A DNA stretch of 64,000 bases, taken from assembly GCA_963782255.1 (NCBI GenBank), contig CAWAIS010000002.1, positions 558,001-622,000 of the forward strand. The letters are read 5' to 3'. A model generated the notes under the pieces. It was not told the origin of the DNA. It ran no database searches and was given only the letters and a program-made list of their open reading frames with translations. Each line of letters begins with the position of its first letter. Within the stretch, counting starts at the first letter, position 1. This document shows positions 43,869 through 53,030 of the stretch, one piece after another. The translations under genes and the position numbers were made by a program. This DNA is from Roseiarcus sp963782255 (lineage in GTDB: Bacteria > Pseudomonadota > Alphaproteobacteria > Rhizobiales > Beijerinckiaceae).

Positions 43869-45167
43869 ATGAAGGCGGCTTTCGGCAGGCTCGGAACCAA
43901 GCGCCAGTGCCCGGCCTGCGGCGCCAAATACTACGACCTCAACCGCAAGCCGCCCGTCTGCTCGCGCTGCGGCGCGAAGGCGGAGCCGAAGCGCGCAAAG
44001 GCGCAGACGCCGGTCGAGGACGCGGCGGAGCCCGCCCCGCCGAGCGAGCCGCCCGCCCGCTTGAAGCCGATCGGGCGCGAGTGGACGCGCGAGCAGGCGG
44101 ATGCGATCGACAAGGTCGGCCAGTGGCTGAAGGCGGGCGAGCCGCAGGTGTTCCGCCTGTTCGGCTATGCCGGCGTCGGCAAGACGACGCTCGCGCGGCA
44201 TGTCGCCGAGGGCGCGCAAGGGGGCATGGCGTTCGCCGCCTTCACCGGCAAGGCCGCGATGGTCATGCGCGCCAACGGCTGCCACGGCGCGACCACCATC
44301 CATGCGCTGATCTACCGTGCGAGCGAGGGGACCGAAGGCGCGCCAACTTTCACGCTGAACGACGACGGACCGGCCTCGCGCGCAGGGCTCATCGTGATCG
44401 ACGAGTGCTCGATGGTGGACGCGGAGGTGGCGCGCGACCTTCTCTCGTTCGGCAAGCCGATCCTGGTGCTCGGCGATCCGTTCCAGCTGCCGCCGATCAA
44501 AGGCGCCGGATTTTTCACCGAAAGCCAGCCCGACGTGATGCTGACCCAGATTCATCGGCAGGCCGAGGAGAATCCGATCATCCGCCTGTCCGAGATTGTC
44601 CGCTCCGGCGGCGACCTGAAAGAGGGGGTGTACGGCGAAACGCGCGTCGTCCGCCGCGGCGCGGTCGACGCGGCTCAGGTGCTCGGCGTCGACCAGGTGC
44701 TCGTCGGCGTCAACCGCACCCGCCGCGCCTACAATCAGCGCATCCGCGACCTCAACGGCTACAAGGAGCCGCTGCCGGTCGTGGGCGACCGGCTCGTCTG
44801 TCTGCGCAACGACCGCACCAAGGGCCTCATCAACGGCGGACTTTGGCGAGTCGAGACCGTTCAGGGCGTGCAGAAGGACTTCGTCAAGATGATCGTGCGC
44901 GCGGAGGACGAAGGCGCCCGATCCTCCGTCAAGGTCGCCGTCCTGAAGCATTTCTTCGAGGGGACGGACGGCGAGCTCGCCTATCCGCTCCGGCGCGAGT
45001 CCGACGAGTTCGACTACGGCTACGCCCTGACCGTTCACAAGGCGCAAGGCTCGCAGTGGGACGACGTGATGCTGTTCGACGAAAGCTACGCCTTCCGCGA
45101 GCACCGCGCGCGCTGGCTCTACACGGGCCTGACGCGGGCTGCGAAAAAGCTGACGGTCGTGAAGTGA
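43869..45167 (+). CDS. FYDLN-type zinc ribbon fused to a RecD/Dda-like SF1 helicase
   Basis: A 432-residue protein. The N-terminus (about 1-40) is a two-Cys-pair zinc ribbon, TKRQCPACGAKYYDLN and CSRCGAKAEP, of the type normally found as the separate alphaproteobacterial FYDLN acid (TIGR02300) protein. After a Pro/Ala linker comes an SF1 helicase: Walker A GYAGVGKTTLARH, motif II LIVIDECSMVD, motif III LVLGDPFQLPP, and the C-terminal UvrD_C_2 block YALTVHKAQGSQWDDVMLF. It probably unwinds DNA. ATG 43869 is preferred; a TTG at 43851 is also open. The last 258 bp are duplicated at 46797-47054. Confidence 0.8.
   Translation: MKAAFGRLGTKRQCPACGAKYYDLNRKPPVCSRCGAKAEPKRAKAQTPVEDAAEPAPPSEPPARLKPIGREWTREQADAIDKVGQWLKAGEPQVFRLFGYAGVGKTTLARHVAEGAQGGMAFAAFTGKAAMVMRANGCHGATTIHALIYRASEGTEGAPTFTLNDDGPASRAGLIVIDECSMVDAEVARDLLSFGKPILVLGDPFQLPPIKGAGFFTESQPDVMLTQIHRQAEENPIIRLSEIVRSGGDLKEGVYGETRVVRRGAVDAAQVLGVDQVLVGVNRTRRAYNQRIRDLNGYKEPLPVVGDRLVCLRNDRTKGLINGGLWRVETVQGVQKDFVKMIVRAEDEGARSSVKVAVLKHFFEGTDGELAYPLRRESDEFDYGYALTVHKAQGSQWDDVMLFDESYAFREHRARWLYTGLTRAAKKLTVVK
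44910..45167 (+). repeat. direct repeat, left copy (3' end of helicase gene)
   Basis: This 258-bp segment is repeated without gaps at 46797-47054. Identity is about 90% by eye, and mismatches cluster in the last ~45 bp. The two copies flank sorA-sorB; offset 1887 bp. Confidence 0.9.
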
Positions 45168-45270
45168 CGGCGACGTCGCCCTTAATCTTTGGCGCCGGTA
45201 TCGCTTGCGTCCCGCGTCGGCGTGGAGCAAAAAAGGCCCCAACATTCGCGAATGTGAAAGCGGGGCGGAT

Positions 45271-46482
45271 ATGCTGAGCCGCAGGGCGGCGCTGAGATTT
45301 GCTCTCGCGGCGGGCGCCGGAACGATCGGCGCCGGCAAACTCGCTTTCGCCGCCGCGGCGAACACGGTCACCCTCCCGTTCGGCAATGGCGAGCGGCCCC
45401 TCGTCGCCTATCCGGGCAAGCGTCCGCTCATCAGCCTGACGGCTCGCCCGCCGCAGCTCGAGACGCCGTTCAACGTCTTCGACGAGGGGATCATCACCCC
45501 GAACGACGCGTTCTTCGTGCGTTATCACCTGGCGGGCATCCCGCTGAGCATTGATCCGGATACCTACCGTCTCAGCGTCGCAGGCAAGGTCGACAACCCC
45601 TTGTCGCTTTCGCTCGCCGACTTGAAGAGCGGCTTCGAGCCCGTCGAACTGGTTGCCGTCAACCAATGCTCCGGCAACAGCCGCGGATTTTTTGATCCGC
45701 GTGTCGCCGGCGGCCAGCTCGCCAACGGCGCGATGGGCAACGCGCGCTGGAAAGGCGTGCCCCTGAAAGCGCTCCTGACCAAGGCCGGGGTGCAGGCCGG
45801 CGCAGTGCAGGTTTCATTCCGGGGGCTCGATGAGCCCGTCCTTCCGGAGACCCCTGCTTTCATGAAGGCGATCGATCTCGACCACGCGCTCGACGGCGAA
45901 GTGATGGTCGCCTACGCGATGAACGGGGAAGACCTGCCCTGGCTGAATGGTTTTCCGATCAGGCTGGTCGTTCCCGCCTATTATGGCACGTACTGGGTCA
46001 AGCATCTCGCCAAGATCGCCGTCATCGACGTGCCGCTTGACAGTTTCTGGATGAAGGTGGCCTACCGCGTCCCCAACAACGTCTGCGCTTGCACGGAACC
46101 CGGCAAGGCGCCCTCGAGCACCGTGCCGATCGGCCAGTTCAATGTCCGCTCCTTCATGACCAACATCGCCGACGGCGCCACGGTCAAAGCGAATGCGGAC
46201 TTCGAACTGCGCGGCATCGCCTTCGACGGGGGCTTCGGGATTTCGGACGTCGTCGTTTCCTCGGACGGCGGCCAGACATGGATCGGCGCGGCGCTCGGCG
46301 AAGACCTCGGCAAGTATTCGTTCCGCGCGTGGAAGGCCCGCCTCACGCTGCCGCCCGGCAAGCATCGGCTGATGGTTCGCGCGGCCAATCGCATCGGCCA
46401 GTCGCAGCCGCTGACGCCGCTTTGGAACCCGGCCGGCTACATGCGCAATGTCGTGGAAGTCGCCAACGTGACGGCGGCCTGA
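45271..46482 (+). CDS. sorA: sulfite dehydrogenase molybdopterin subunit SorA-like
   Basis: A 403-residue periplasmic molybdoenzyme of the sulfite oxidase family. The twin-Arg signal SRRAALRFALAAG starts at residue 3. The Mo-ligating Cys133 is in VAVNQCSGNSRGFF. A moco-dimerisation domain (about 290-400, with GISDVVVSSDGGQTWIGA) closes the protein. It would oxidise sulfite to sulfate and pass electrons to the cytochrome encoded next. It stands on an 1887-bp segment flanked by a duplicated helicase end. Confidence 0.85.
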   Translation: MLSRRAALRFALAAGAGTIGAGKLAFAAAANTVTLPFGNGERPLVAYPGKRPLISLTARPPQLETPFNVFDEGIITPNDAFFVRYHLAGIPLSIDPDTYRLSVAGKVDNPLSLSLADLKSGFEPVELVAVNQCSGNSRGFFDPRVAGGQLANGAMGNARWKGVPLKALLTKAGVQAGAVQVSFRGLDEPVLPETPAFMKAIDLDHALDGEVMVAYAMNGEDLPWLNGFPIRLVVPAYYGTYWVKHLAKIAVIDVPLDSFWMKVAYRVPNNVCACTEPGKAPSSTVPIGQFNVRSFMTNIADGATVKANADFELRGIAFDGGFGISDVVVSSDGGQTWIGAALGEDLGKYSFRAWKARLTLPPGKHRLMVRAANRIGQSQPLTPLWNPAGYMRNVVEVANVTAA

Positions 46483-46492
46483 TGAGAAGCCG

Positions 46493-46786
46493 ATGAAACG
46501 CCTCGCGTTCGCTTGTCCACTCTCGCTCGTTCTGCTTGCGGCGGCGGCCAATCCTTTGACCTACGAGCTGCCGAACGAGACGGCCAACTTGAAGCCGGGC
46601 CCAGGAGTAGAAACGGCGGAAGTCTGCCTCGCCTGCCATTCGGCCGACTACATCACGACCCAGCCACCAAACAGGGGGAAGGCCTTCTGGGCGGCTGAGG
46701 TGCAGAAGATGATCAAGCTCTACAAGGCGCCGATCGATCCGTCCGATGCGACGGCGATCGCTGATTATCTGGCGGCGACCTACTGA
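46493..46786 (+). CDS. sorB: sulfite dehydrogenase cytochrome c subunit SorB-like
   Basis: A 97-residue exported c-type cytochrome. The signal peptide covers 1-19. The single heme motif is CLACH (45-49), and the distal Met ligand is probably in KMIKLY near residue 74. It follows sorA by 10 bp and would accept its electrons. Confidence 0.85.
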   Translation: MKRLAFACPLSLVLLAAAANPLTYELPNETANLKPGPGVETAEVCLACHSADYITTQPPNRGKAFWAAEVQKMIKLYKAPIDPSDATAIADYLAATY

Positions 46787-46796
46787 CGAGCGGCGC

Positions 46797-47054
46797 GAAA
46801 GCGCCCGATTCTCCGTCAAGGTCGCCGTCTTGAAGCATTTCTTCGAGGGGACGGACGGCGAGCTCGCCTATCCGCTCCGGCGCGAGTCGGACGAGTTCGA
46901 CTACGGCTATGCGCTCACCGTCCACAAGGCGCAAGGCTCGCAGTGGGACGACGTGATGCTGTTCGACGAAAGCTACGCCTTCCGCGAGCACCGCGCGCGC
47001 TGGCTCTACACGGGCGTCACCCGCGCCGCCCGGCGGCTGACCCTGGTGCGGTGA
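46797..47054 (+). pseudogene. duplicated 3' fragment of the helicase gene
   Basis: Encodes the helicase C-terminus (from about SARFSVKVAVLKHFFEG to the stop) in frame but without the ATPase part, so it is non-functional. It directly follows sorB. Together with 44910-45167 it forms the flanking repeat. It shows that the segment carrying sorAB entered, or was duplicated, by recombination within the helicase gene. Confidence 0.85.
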
Positions 47055-47139
47055 AAATCTTCTCCAGCGAGCGGGCTGATCGTCACAAATTTTCATCTCG
47101 CATCAGCGAGCCTCATGCGGGATGGGAGGCGACGATTAA

Positions 47140-47772
47140 TTAGCTACAGGGCGTGTATCCTTGCACTTGAATCTGTGCGGCGGTGCGCGGGATCATCATG
47201 ATGCTGTCGTGCAGCCACACTGACCCAAGAGAAAAGTAAAGCTCTTGCGGCTGGAACTGATATTTGACCTCCCCCATGACGACATAGCTGGTTGAGGGCC
47301 CGGTAAACGCGGCGGCGATCGACGGATCGACGGACATTTGCTGGCCGCACGGGAGAAGTTCAGGTTTGCCATTGTCGTTCGCCCAACGGCCTACGATGGT
47401 GCCGGTGGCCGTTCCAGACGAGCTGGTGACGGACAGCTGATACAAGAAAACTTGCAGCAGGGCGGGGTCGGGGTTGTTGGGGAACAATATCAAATTCGGA
47501 TAGCTTAATATCTGAGCCAGCTCGGCAGGCGTAATTGTCGCTTGCCCTGTATTGTTGCCCTGGGCGAAGATGTCGGCCACGGTCATCGCGCTGAGCGTCA
47601 CCTTGCGCTGTACGCTGTAGACTTGGCCCCCATAGACGACGAGGCTCATGATCAGCAGCGCGACCGGAAGAATAAACGAAAATTCGACTGCCGCCATGCC
47701 GCCGCGCTCACGGCTAAAAGGACGGCGCGTTGGCAGAAAAGCTTGTCTCCTTGCGCTGAGAAAGGATGTCAT
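47140..47772 (-). CDS. TadE/TadF-type pseudopilin (second of pair)
   Basis: A 210-residue protein with a TadE-like N-terminus: a basic leader, ERGGMAAVEFSFILPVALLIMSLVVYG (residues 22-48, split) with the Glu5-like position in the pilin-type segment, and a beta-rich periplasmic tail ending with a Cys. TadE and TadF are processed like Flp by CpaA and are needed for pilus assembly. Its start overlaps the stop of the upstream gene (TGATG). GC is lower than the tad cluster 8 kb away. Confidence 0.82.
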   Translation of the reverse strand: MTSFLSARRQAFLPTRRPFSRERGGMAAVEFSFILPVALLIMSLVVYGGQVYSVQRKVTLSAMTVADIFAQGNNTGQATITPAELAQILSYPNLILFPNNPDPALLQVFLYQLSVTSSSGTATGTIVGRWANDNGKPELLPCGQQMSVDPSIAAAFTGPSTSYVVMGEVKYQFQPQELYFSLGSVWLHDSIMMIPRTAAQIQVQGYTPCS

Positions 47773-48359
47773 CAGAGGGGCTCAATCCGAAAGACTTGGG
47801 TCGAGGTCATCAGCATCTGTCCACTGCCCAAATTCGAGAAGTTGAGGCCGAGAGGTCCGCCGAACACCGGCCAAGGATACATCACAACCAGCAACATATC
47901 GGTTCCCGCGCTCCCGGCGGCGGCGCCGACATCGACGGCTGGCGTCCCTTGTAAGACCCCGCTGGAATTGAATGTCGGGAGGAACGACGTCAGGTTGGTC
48001 GTGCCCGCGGGCAACGGCTCGAGTTCGACGATCACCTGCGCGCAATTGAACAGGATGGTGAGCTGGTTGCATACCTCGGTTTGGAATTGCGCCGCGGTCA
48101 GCGACCCCGTCTGGTTGGTCAGCACGATCCGGGCCGCTGCCTCCGCGCCCGACTCGAAGTAGGCTTCGGCGAGGAATATTGACGCAGCCTGCAGCGTCGC
48201 CAGCACAACGCCGAGCATGATGGGCGATACGAGCGCGAACTCAATCGCGGCCACCGCGGTCAGATCTCGGGCGAACGCACGGGCTCGATGGAAAGGACCG
48301 GTAAAGTGTCGCTGACAGCCCATTATCGAAGCTCGGTTCGTCCCGCTTGCCGACGTCAC
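47772..48359 (-). CDS. TadE-type pseudopilin (first of pair)
   Basis: A 195-residue pseudopilin. The N-terminal segment AVAAIEFALVSPIMLGVVLATLQ (about residues 34-56, split) is a TadE signature, with the prepilin cleavage upstream. The remainder is probably periplasmic with a Cys pair at about 96-104. It is coupled with the next gene. The start is GTG at 48359, or ATG at 48323; neither has a strong ribosome-binding site. Confidence 0.82.
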   Translation of the reverse strand: MTSASGTNRASIMGCQRHFTGPFHRARAFARDLTAVAAIEFALVSPIMLGVVLATLQAASIFLAEAYFESGAEAAARIVLTNQTGSLTAAQFQTEVCNQLTILFNCAQVIVELEPLPAGTTNLTSFLPTFNSSGVLQGTPAVDVGAAAGSAGTDMLLVVMYPWPVFGGPLGLNFSNLGSGQMLMTSTQVFRIEPL

Positions 48360-48607
48360 TCTGCGCTCGCAACGGTTGCAATAAGCTTATGGAAATCTCC
48401 GAAATAGCCTCAATTTTGTCTCAACGACGCCGCCGTCGGGCGTCTGACGCCGGCGGTCCCCTCCGCTCGCCGAAGAATCCCATGGGCGAAGGCGTTGAGA
48501 GCGGCTCCGTAGCGGCAACTTGGGGCGCGCGGTCATTCGGCGCGGTCGCGGCGTCGTTGAGAACGAGTTGCGATCAGGACGACCCATTCTGGCGCCGTTA
48601 CGCCGCG

Positions 48608-49621
48608 TTATTCGTCCTCATTGATCACCCATCGCTCGAAGTCGGCCGGAATGACGTTGCTCCCGCAGATGATCGTTACGACCCGTTTGTCCCTGTAGCG
48701 GGCTCGGTCCTCCAATATCGCCGCAACGCCAAGGGCGGCCGACGGCTCCACAATGAGTCCCGCATGGCGATAGAGCATTCGCATTCCGGCAACGATGCTG
48801 TGTTCCTCAACCATGGGCACGTGGTCAGCCACGGCCAGGAGGTCGTCAAGAACCGCCGGGATCGGGCAGCGGCCAGCAACTCCGTCCGCGATCGTGTCGA
48901 TGCGGTCGGTCTCGACGACAGTTTTTGCTCTCCACGACAACGCCATCGCAGGCGCGCCCCTGGGCTGCACGCAAACGATCTCGACCGTTGGGGCCAGGCA
49001 TTTGAAGACATAACCCACGCCCGTCGCCATGGCGCCGCCGCCGAGAGCAACGAGCACGGCGTCCACTGGCTCGCCGTCCTCGATGAGTTCGAGCCCAATC
49101 GTCCCGGCGCCTTCGCAGGTATCGAGGTTTTCGCTGTCCTCAACCAGAAACGCGCCTTCGATGTCGGTCATCCGCCGCGCCAGATCTCGAGCATCCTCGA
49201 TGTCGCCGTCGACAATCCGCACGGTCGCGCCCAATGCGCGGATGCGTTCCAACTTCAAGGGGTTAGCGCTGGCGCCAGCCACGACCGTTACGGAAATCCC
49301 ACGGCTTTGTCCGCTATAGGCCAGCGCCAGCCCAAGGTTGCCGACGCTCGCACAAACGGCCGACTTGGAACCGGGGTTGTCGGCCAGCCGCGCCATGACG
49401 GTTTCCGTGCCGCGAGCCTTAAAACACCGCACAGGATTGGCGGTTTCGAGTTTCACAATGAGCTCGCAATCCAGAGCCTCGCCGAGAGCCGGGCACGCGT
49501 ATTGAGGGGTGTTTCGAAAGACCGGTGCAATTCGGGGGATTGCGGATCTAATCCTGTTTAGATCCAATCGGGTCTGTGGTTCGGCTCGCTGACCGGTTGC
49601 GGCAACGGTTGGCGCCAGCAT
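48608..49621 (-). CDS. threonine/serine dehydratase-like PLP enzyme
   Basis: A 337-residue fold type II PLP enzyme. The PLP Lys lies in RCFKARGTETV (usually SFK-RGA). VCASVGNLGLALAYSG is the Asn-rich PLP ring block (usually S-GNHAQ), and LVALGGGAMATGVG is the phosphate loop. Both motifs are altered relative to biosynthetic IlvA and there is no C-terminal regulatory domain, so it may be a catabolic or different amino-acid lyase. GGAGGTGAAC before the ATG at 49621 fixes the start. Confidence 0.78.
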   Translation of the reverse strand: MLAPTVAATGQRAEPQTRLDLNRIRSAIPRIAPVFRNTPQYACPALGEALDCELIVKLETANPVRCFKARGTETVMARLADNPGSKSAVCASVGNLGLALAYSGQSRGISVTVVAGASANPLKLERIRALGATVRIVDGDIEDARDLARRMTDIEGAFLVEDSENLDTCEGAGTIGLELIEDGEPVDAVLVALGGGAMATGVGYVFKCLAPTVEIVCVQPRGAPAMALSWRAKTVVETDRIDTIADGVAGRCPIPAVLDDLLAVADHVPMVEEHSIVAGMRMLYRHAGLIVEPSAALGVAAILEDRARYRDKRVVTIICGSNVIPADFERWVINEDE

Positions 49622-49976
49622 GTTCACCTCCGGCCTTCGAGTCCGTGGGTTGGACCGGCGAGGCCTATAGCATAGCGTCATAATGGCCATCCGGCCGGGG
49701 CCAAATGTCAGAATCAACCTCTGGCGCATCGAAATCCCTGTTTCGGAAATTTCGGTCAACCCGCCCGTAACCCATTGAAAAGTCCAGATTCGCAAAAGAA
49801 ATGCAAGGTTAATTCCTTGGATTCAGCTTGGTTTGGCTTGGTTTCCCTTGGGCCAATTACAAACACGACATGTTATGTCGGCGAGCCGGCAATAGCGCAT
49901 GGGCCCGCCTTCGACACCGCGCCAATTGGCTCTCAAACCTCGCACGATAAGGACAAACCGAAAAAGTAATAAGCCG
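49622..49976. other. intergenic gap without a supported gene
   Basis: 355 bp of lower-GC DNA between the dehydratase-like gene and rdgB. A 64-codon open frame at 49775-49969 has no ribosome-binding site or protein-like pattern. The gap probably holds the dehydratase promoter. Confidence 0.5.
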
Positions 49977-50630
49977 TCAGCCTGAAAAGTCCGGATCTGC
50001 GCCGCGATCGAAGATCGTCCGCGCCAGCTTCTGGAAGGCCCGCGCCCGATGCGACAGGGCCAGCGACCCGTCCGCCGGAATCCCATGTTTCTCCTCAGCG
50101 CTCATCTCTCCGAACGTGCGCCTATGGCCGTCGGGTCGGAAAATTGGATCGTAGCCGAAGCCCGCCGCGCCACGCGGCGGAAAGACGAGATCGCCGTCCA
50201 CGCGACCCTCGAAGGTCTCGATGCGGCCATCCGGCCATGCAAGAGCCAGCACGCTGACAAAATGAGCCCGCCACGGCTGCGGAGCGCGGGAGGCAAGAAG
50301 CTCTCGTTCGACCCGCGCCATCGCGCTGGCGAAGTCGCCAGATCGGCGAGCCCAACGGGCGGAATGGATCCCCGGCGCGCCCCCCAGCGCTTCGACGCAA
50401 AGGCCCGAGTCGTCGGCCAGCGCCGCTTCGCCTGAGGCTCGCGCCGCAGCCGCCGCCTTCAGCGCGGCATTGTCGCGGAAGGTCAATCCCGTTTCGGCCG
50501 GTTCGCTCAAGTGCAATTCCGCAGCGCCAACCGCCTCGATGCCGAACGGTTTCAGGAGTTCGCGTATCTCGCGCAGCTTGCCGGAATTGTGCGTCGCCGC
50601 CACGATCCGTGCCGGGAGGCGCGGCGTCAC
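49977..50630 (-). CDS. rdgB: non-canonical purine NTP pyrophosphatase (RdgB/HAM1)
   Basis: A 217-residue enzyme that hydrolyses ITP, dITP and XTP to keep deaminated purines out of DNA and RNA. Blocks: ARIVAATHNSGKLREI, ALADDSGLCVEALGGAPGIHSAR and GFGYDPIFRPDG, with a final SHRARAFQKL. It starts with GTG in GTGA, overlapping the stop of the M48 protease gene. Confidence 0.92.
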   Translation of the reverse strand: MTPRLPARIVAATHNSGKLREIRELLKPFGIEAVGAAELHLSEPAETGLTFRDNAALKAAAAARASGEAALADDSGLCVEALGGAPGIHSARWARRSGDFASAMARVERELLASRAPQPWRAHFVSVLALAWPDGRIETFEGRVDGDLVFPPRGAAGFGYDPIFRPDGHRRTFGEMSAEEKHGIPADGSLALSHRARAFQKLARTIFDRGADPDFSG

Positions 50631-52111
50631 TCGGCCACCGTCTTGTAGCGTTGGCCGGAAACCATCGCGGCGCCGCGCTCGAGGCCATTGAGGATCAGGA
50701 ACTGATCGAGCGGGTTGGGCAGGAACGCCATCCGCGCGGCAATCGCATCGGACGTGTCGCCGCTGGCCGCGGTTATGATCCGGATGGACTGAGGCGCGGC
50801 GAGCGCGGAATCCTGCGCGTTGATCAAATGAAAGGATTCGAGCGAGGCGCGGAAGCGGTCGTCAACCGGCGGAAGGGAATGCGCCGCAAAAATCAACCGG
50901 TACACGCGCCCGTTCAGGCGGATGGCCCCGAGCCGAAAGCTCCACTGCTCGCCCTGCGCAACCGCCGTCGCCGCCTCGAGCCCGCCGATCTGCATCGTTT
51001 CGACCGACGTCGTCTTGACGCCGTCGATCCAGCCCGAGGCGATCGCGGTTGCGACGGGGGTCGAATTGGCGATTGCGATGCTGTCGAGCCGCAGCGCTTC
51101 CCCGCCGCCGTCTCCCACCCCGATCAGGGCGACCGGCTGGTTTTCGAGCGTGAATCCCTCGGGCGCCTGGAAGGCGAAGCCGAGTTTCGGGTGAATGAAC
51201 GTGGTTCCGTGGACGATGCCCTGCGAAGGGTCGTCGCCGAACGGGAGGCCGTCGACCGCGGCCAGATACGCCTCCCGGCCGGTTGCGCCCGCTCCTGGCG
51301 AGGCCCATCGCCGCGCTTCCACGACCGCCTGCGCGATCCTCTGCGGCGTCGTGGGGTGCGTCGCCATCATGTCGGGCCGGTCGGCGTTGCCGGCGCCGGA
51401 AATCGAAGCCCTGAGCCCGCTCCATTCGCCGAGCGCGGTGAGGAACCGGGCCGCAGCGTAGGGGTCGTACCCCGCCTTCGCGATATCCTCAATTCCGATC
51501 CGGTCCGCCTCAAACTCCTGCTGCTGGGAAAAACGGGCGATCGACAATTTCGAGCGGGCGTTGAGTTCATCTTCGGCCTGCGCCCGCTCGAGCACCTGAG
51601 CATTGACCCGATTGAACAGCGAAGTGGTCTTTTCAAATTCCGCGCGCTGCGCCGCATGGCGAGCGGTCACATGGGCGATCTCGTGCGCCATGACGGCCGC
51701 GACTTCCGATGTGTCGTTGGCGAGCGCGAGCAGGCCGCGCGTCATGAAGATGTCGCCCGAAGGCAGGGCAAAGGCGTTGACGATCGGCGAATTGAGCAAT
51801 GTCACCCGAAAAGGCCGCTCCGACCCGTCCGAGGCGGGCGTAAGCTTCACGAGAACGCCGTTCAAGAAGCTTTCGATGGCCGGCGCGTGATACTCGCCCC
51901 CGAACGCCTCCATCAATCGCTTTCGTTCCGGACTTGCTGCGGCTGCGGAATGGCCTGCTGGCGCGGCGGACGCGACCGGGGCCGGCGTCGGCGGCGCGTC
52001 GATCGAGGCGCAGCCCAGGACGCCAAGGTAGAGCGCGCTCACGACTGCGAACGCGCCGCTGAGCCGACGAGCCGAGGCGTGCGGTTTGCTCTTCCGATCG
52101 CGTTCCTGCAT
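50627..52111 (-). CDS. M48 family metalloprotease, lipoprotein
   Basis: A 494-residue zinc protease (BepA/YfgC/LoiP-like). A lipoprotein signal ends at Cys34 (LYLGVLGC). The HEIAH motif is His143-Glu144-His147, the third ligand is Glu in QQQEFEADRIG, and MATHPTTPQRIAQ closes the catalytic domain. The C-terminal 200 residues are an extra region found in alphaproteobacterial members. It probably degrades or assists misfolded outer-membrane proteins in the periplasm. Followed by rdgB with a four-base overlap. Confidence 0.87.
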   Translation of the reverse strand: MQERDRKSKPHASARRLSGAFAVVSALYLGVLGCASIDAPPTPAPVASAAPAGHSAAAASPERKRLMEAFGGEYHAPAIESFLNGVLVKLTPASDGSERPFRVTLLNSPIVNAFALPSGDIFMTRGLLALANDTSEVAAVMAHEIAHVTARHAAQRAEFEKTTSLFNRVNAQVLERAQAEDELNARSKLSIARFSQQQEFEADRIGIEDIAKAGYDPYAAARFLTALGEWSGLRASISGAGNADRPDMMATHPTTPQRIAQAVVEARRWASPGAGATGREAYLAAVDGLPFGDDPSQGIVHGTTFIHPKLGFAFQAPEGFTLENQPVALIGVGDGGGEALRLDSIAIANSTPVATAIASGWIDGVKTTSVETMQIGGLEAATAVAQGEQWSFRLGAIRLNGRVYRLIFAAHSLPPVDDRFRASLESFHLINAQDSALAAPQSIRIITAASGDTSDAIAARMAFLPNPLDQFLILNGLERGAAMVSGQRYKTVAE

Positions 52112-52119
52112 GGAGCCCG

Positions 52120-52971
52120 TTAATCCTGAGGCTCGTGAGGACGCACCAACTCGATCATCGCGGGCTCGCTAACCTCGATTCTTGGCCCGAAGCGATCATC
52201 GAGCGCGCCCCGCGCCTCTATCGTCTCCCCGGCGAGCGCTCCAACAGGCCGGCCCATTCGCGCGAGAGCGCCTTCAAGCTTGCGAGATACAACAACCGTC
52301 GGGCCGCCGCGAGGAACAAGATCAAGATAGATGCGCGAGTGCGTGAAGCCAACCGTACGCACGCGACCCTCGATGACCACGAATTCTCCGCTTTGGTTGC
52401 GCAAGGCGAGAAGATCCGAGGCTGATATCACTGCGAACGCCGGGTCGCGCCAGATCCCGAGGCCGGCGCGGCGCGCGTTGGCCTCGATGTCCAGACGGAC
52501 GACCGAGCAACCCCGCGTTTCGAATTCCGGCCGAACGCGGGCGTACCCGGCCGCCAGAAGCGCGGCGGCGGTCGATGCATCCTGTCTATCCTGCGTCCCC
52601 AGTATCGAAAGATCCGCGACGAGCCGCCCCCATCGATCCGTTCCGCGCCCAATCAGGTCGAGTTCAACCAACCTGCCAGCAAGGCGTTCCGCGAGAAACT
52701 GGCGCGCGGCCCTGACCGTCTCCGCGGATCCGCGTCCGGGAGAGGGTGCGTCAAGTCCGGCAAGCCTGACAATCCGCCCGTCCGTCAACGCCACCTCGAG
52801 CCGCTCGTTGACGTCCATGACGCGCACGAGTCCGGACGGCGCGCCGCAGGCCGAAAACGCAGGCCCGGGGAATGAACTCAGAGCGCCCGAAACGAGCGCG
52901 AGACACAGCGCGCGCACGGCGTTTCGCCAGCCAATTCGACTGCAAGGGCGGTGCGCAAAACGAAAATCCAT
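52120..52971 (-). CDS. exported thermonuclease (SNase-like) family protein
   Basis: A 283-residue protein with a signal peptide (to about 41, SSFPGPAFSA) and an SNase-like domain (about 48-175): VALTDGRIVRLAGLDAPSPG, LVELDLIGRGTDRWGRLVADL and ALLAAGYARVRPEFE. The catalytic Arg/Glu pattern of staphylococcal nuclease is only partly recognisable (one Arg of RL-GLDAP present). The C-terminal 100 residues could be an OB-like domain. It lies just upstream of the M48 gene (8-bp gap) in the same direction. Confidence 0.75.
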   Translation of the reverse strand: MDFRFAHRPCSRIGWRNAVRALCLALVSGALSSFPGPAFSACGAPSGLVRVMDVNERLEVALTDGRIVRLAGLDAPSPGRGSAETVRAARQFLAERLAGRLVELDLIGRGTDRWGRLVADLSILGTQDRQDASTAAALLAAGYARVRPEFETRGCSVVRLDIEANARRAGLGIWRDPAFAVISASDLLALRNQSGEFVVIEGRVRTVGFTHSRIYLDLVPRGGPTVVVSRKLEGALARMGRPVGALAGETIEARGALDDRFGPRIEVSEPAMIELVRPHEPQD

Positions 52972-53030
52972 GGTACAGGCTTTGTCTTCTCGCGGCCCGT
53001 TGGTCTAGAAGGGTCGTATCCGGTTCTCAA

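Noticed and set aside
49775..49969. 64-codon open frame in the gap before rdgB
   Set aside because: No ribosome-binding site, no recognisable pattern, low-complexity ends.
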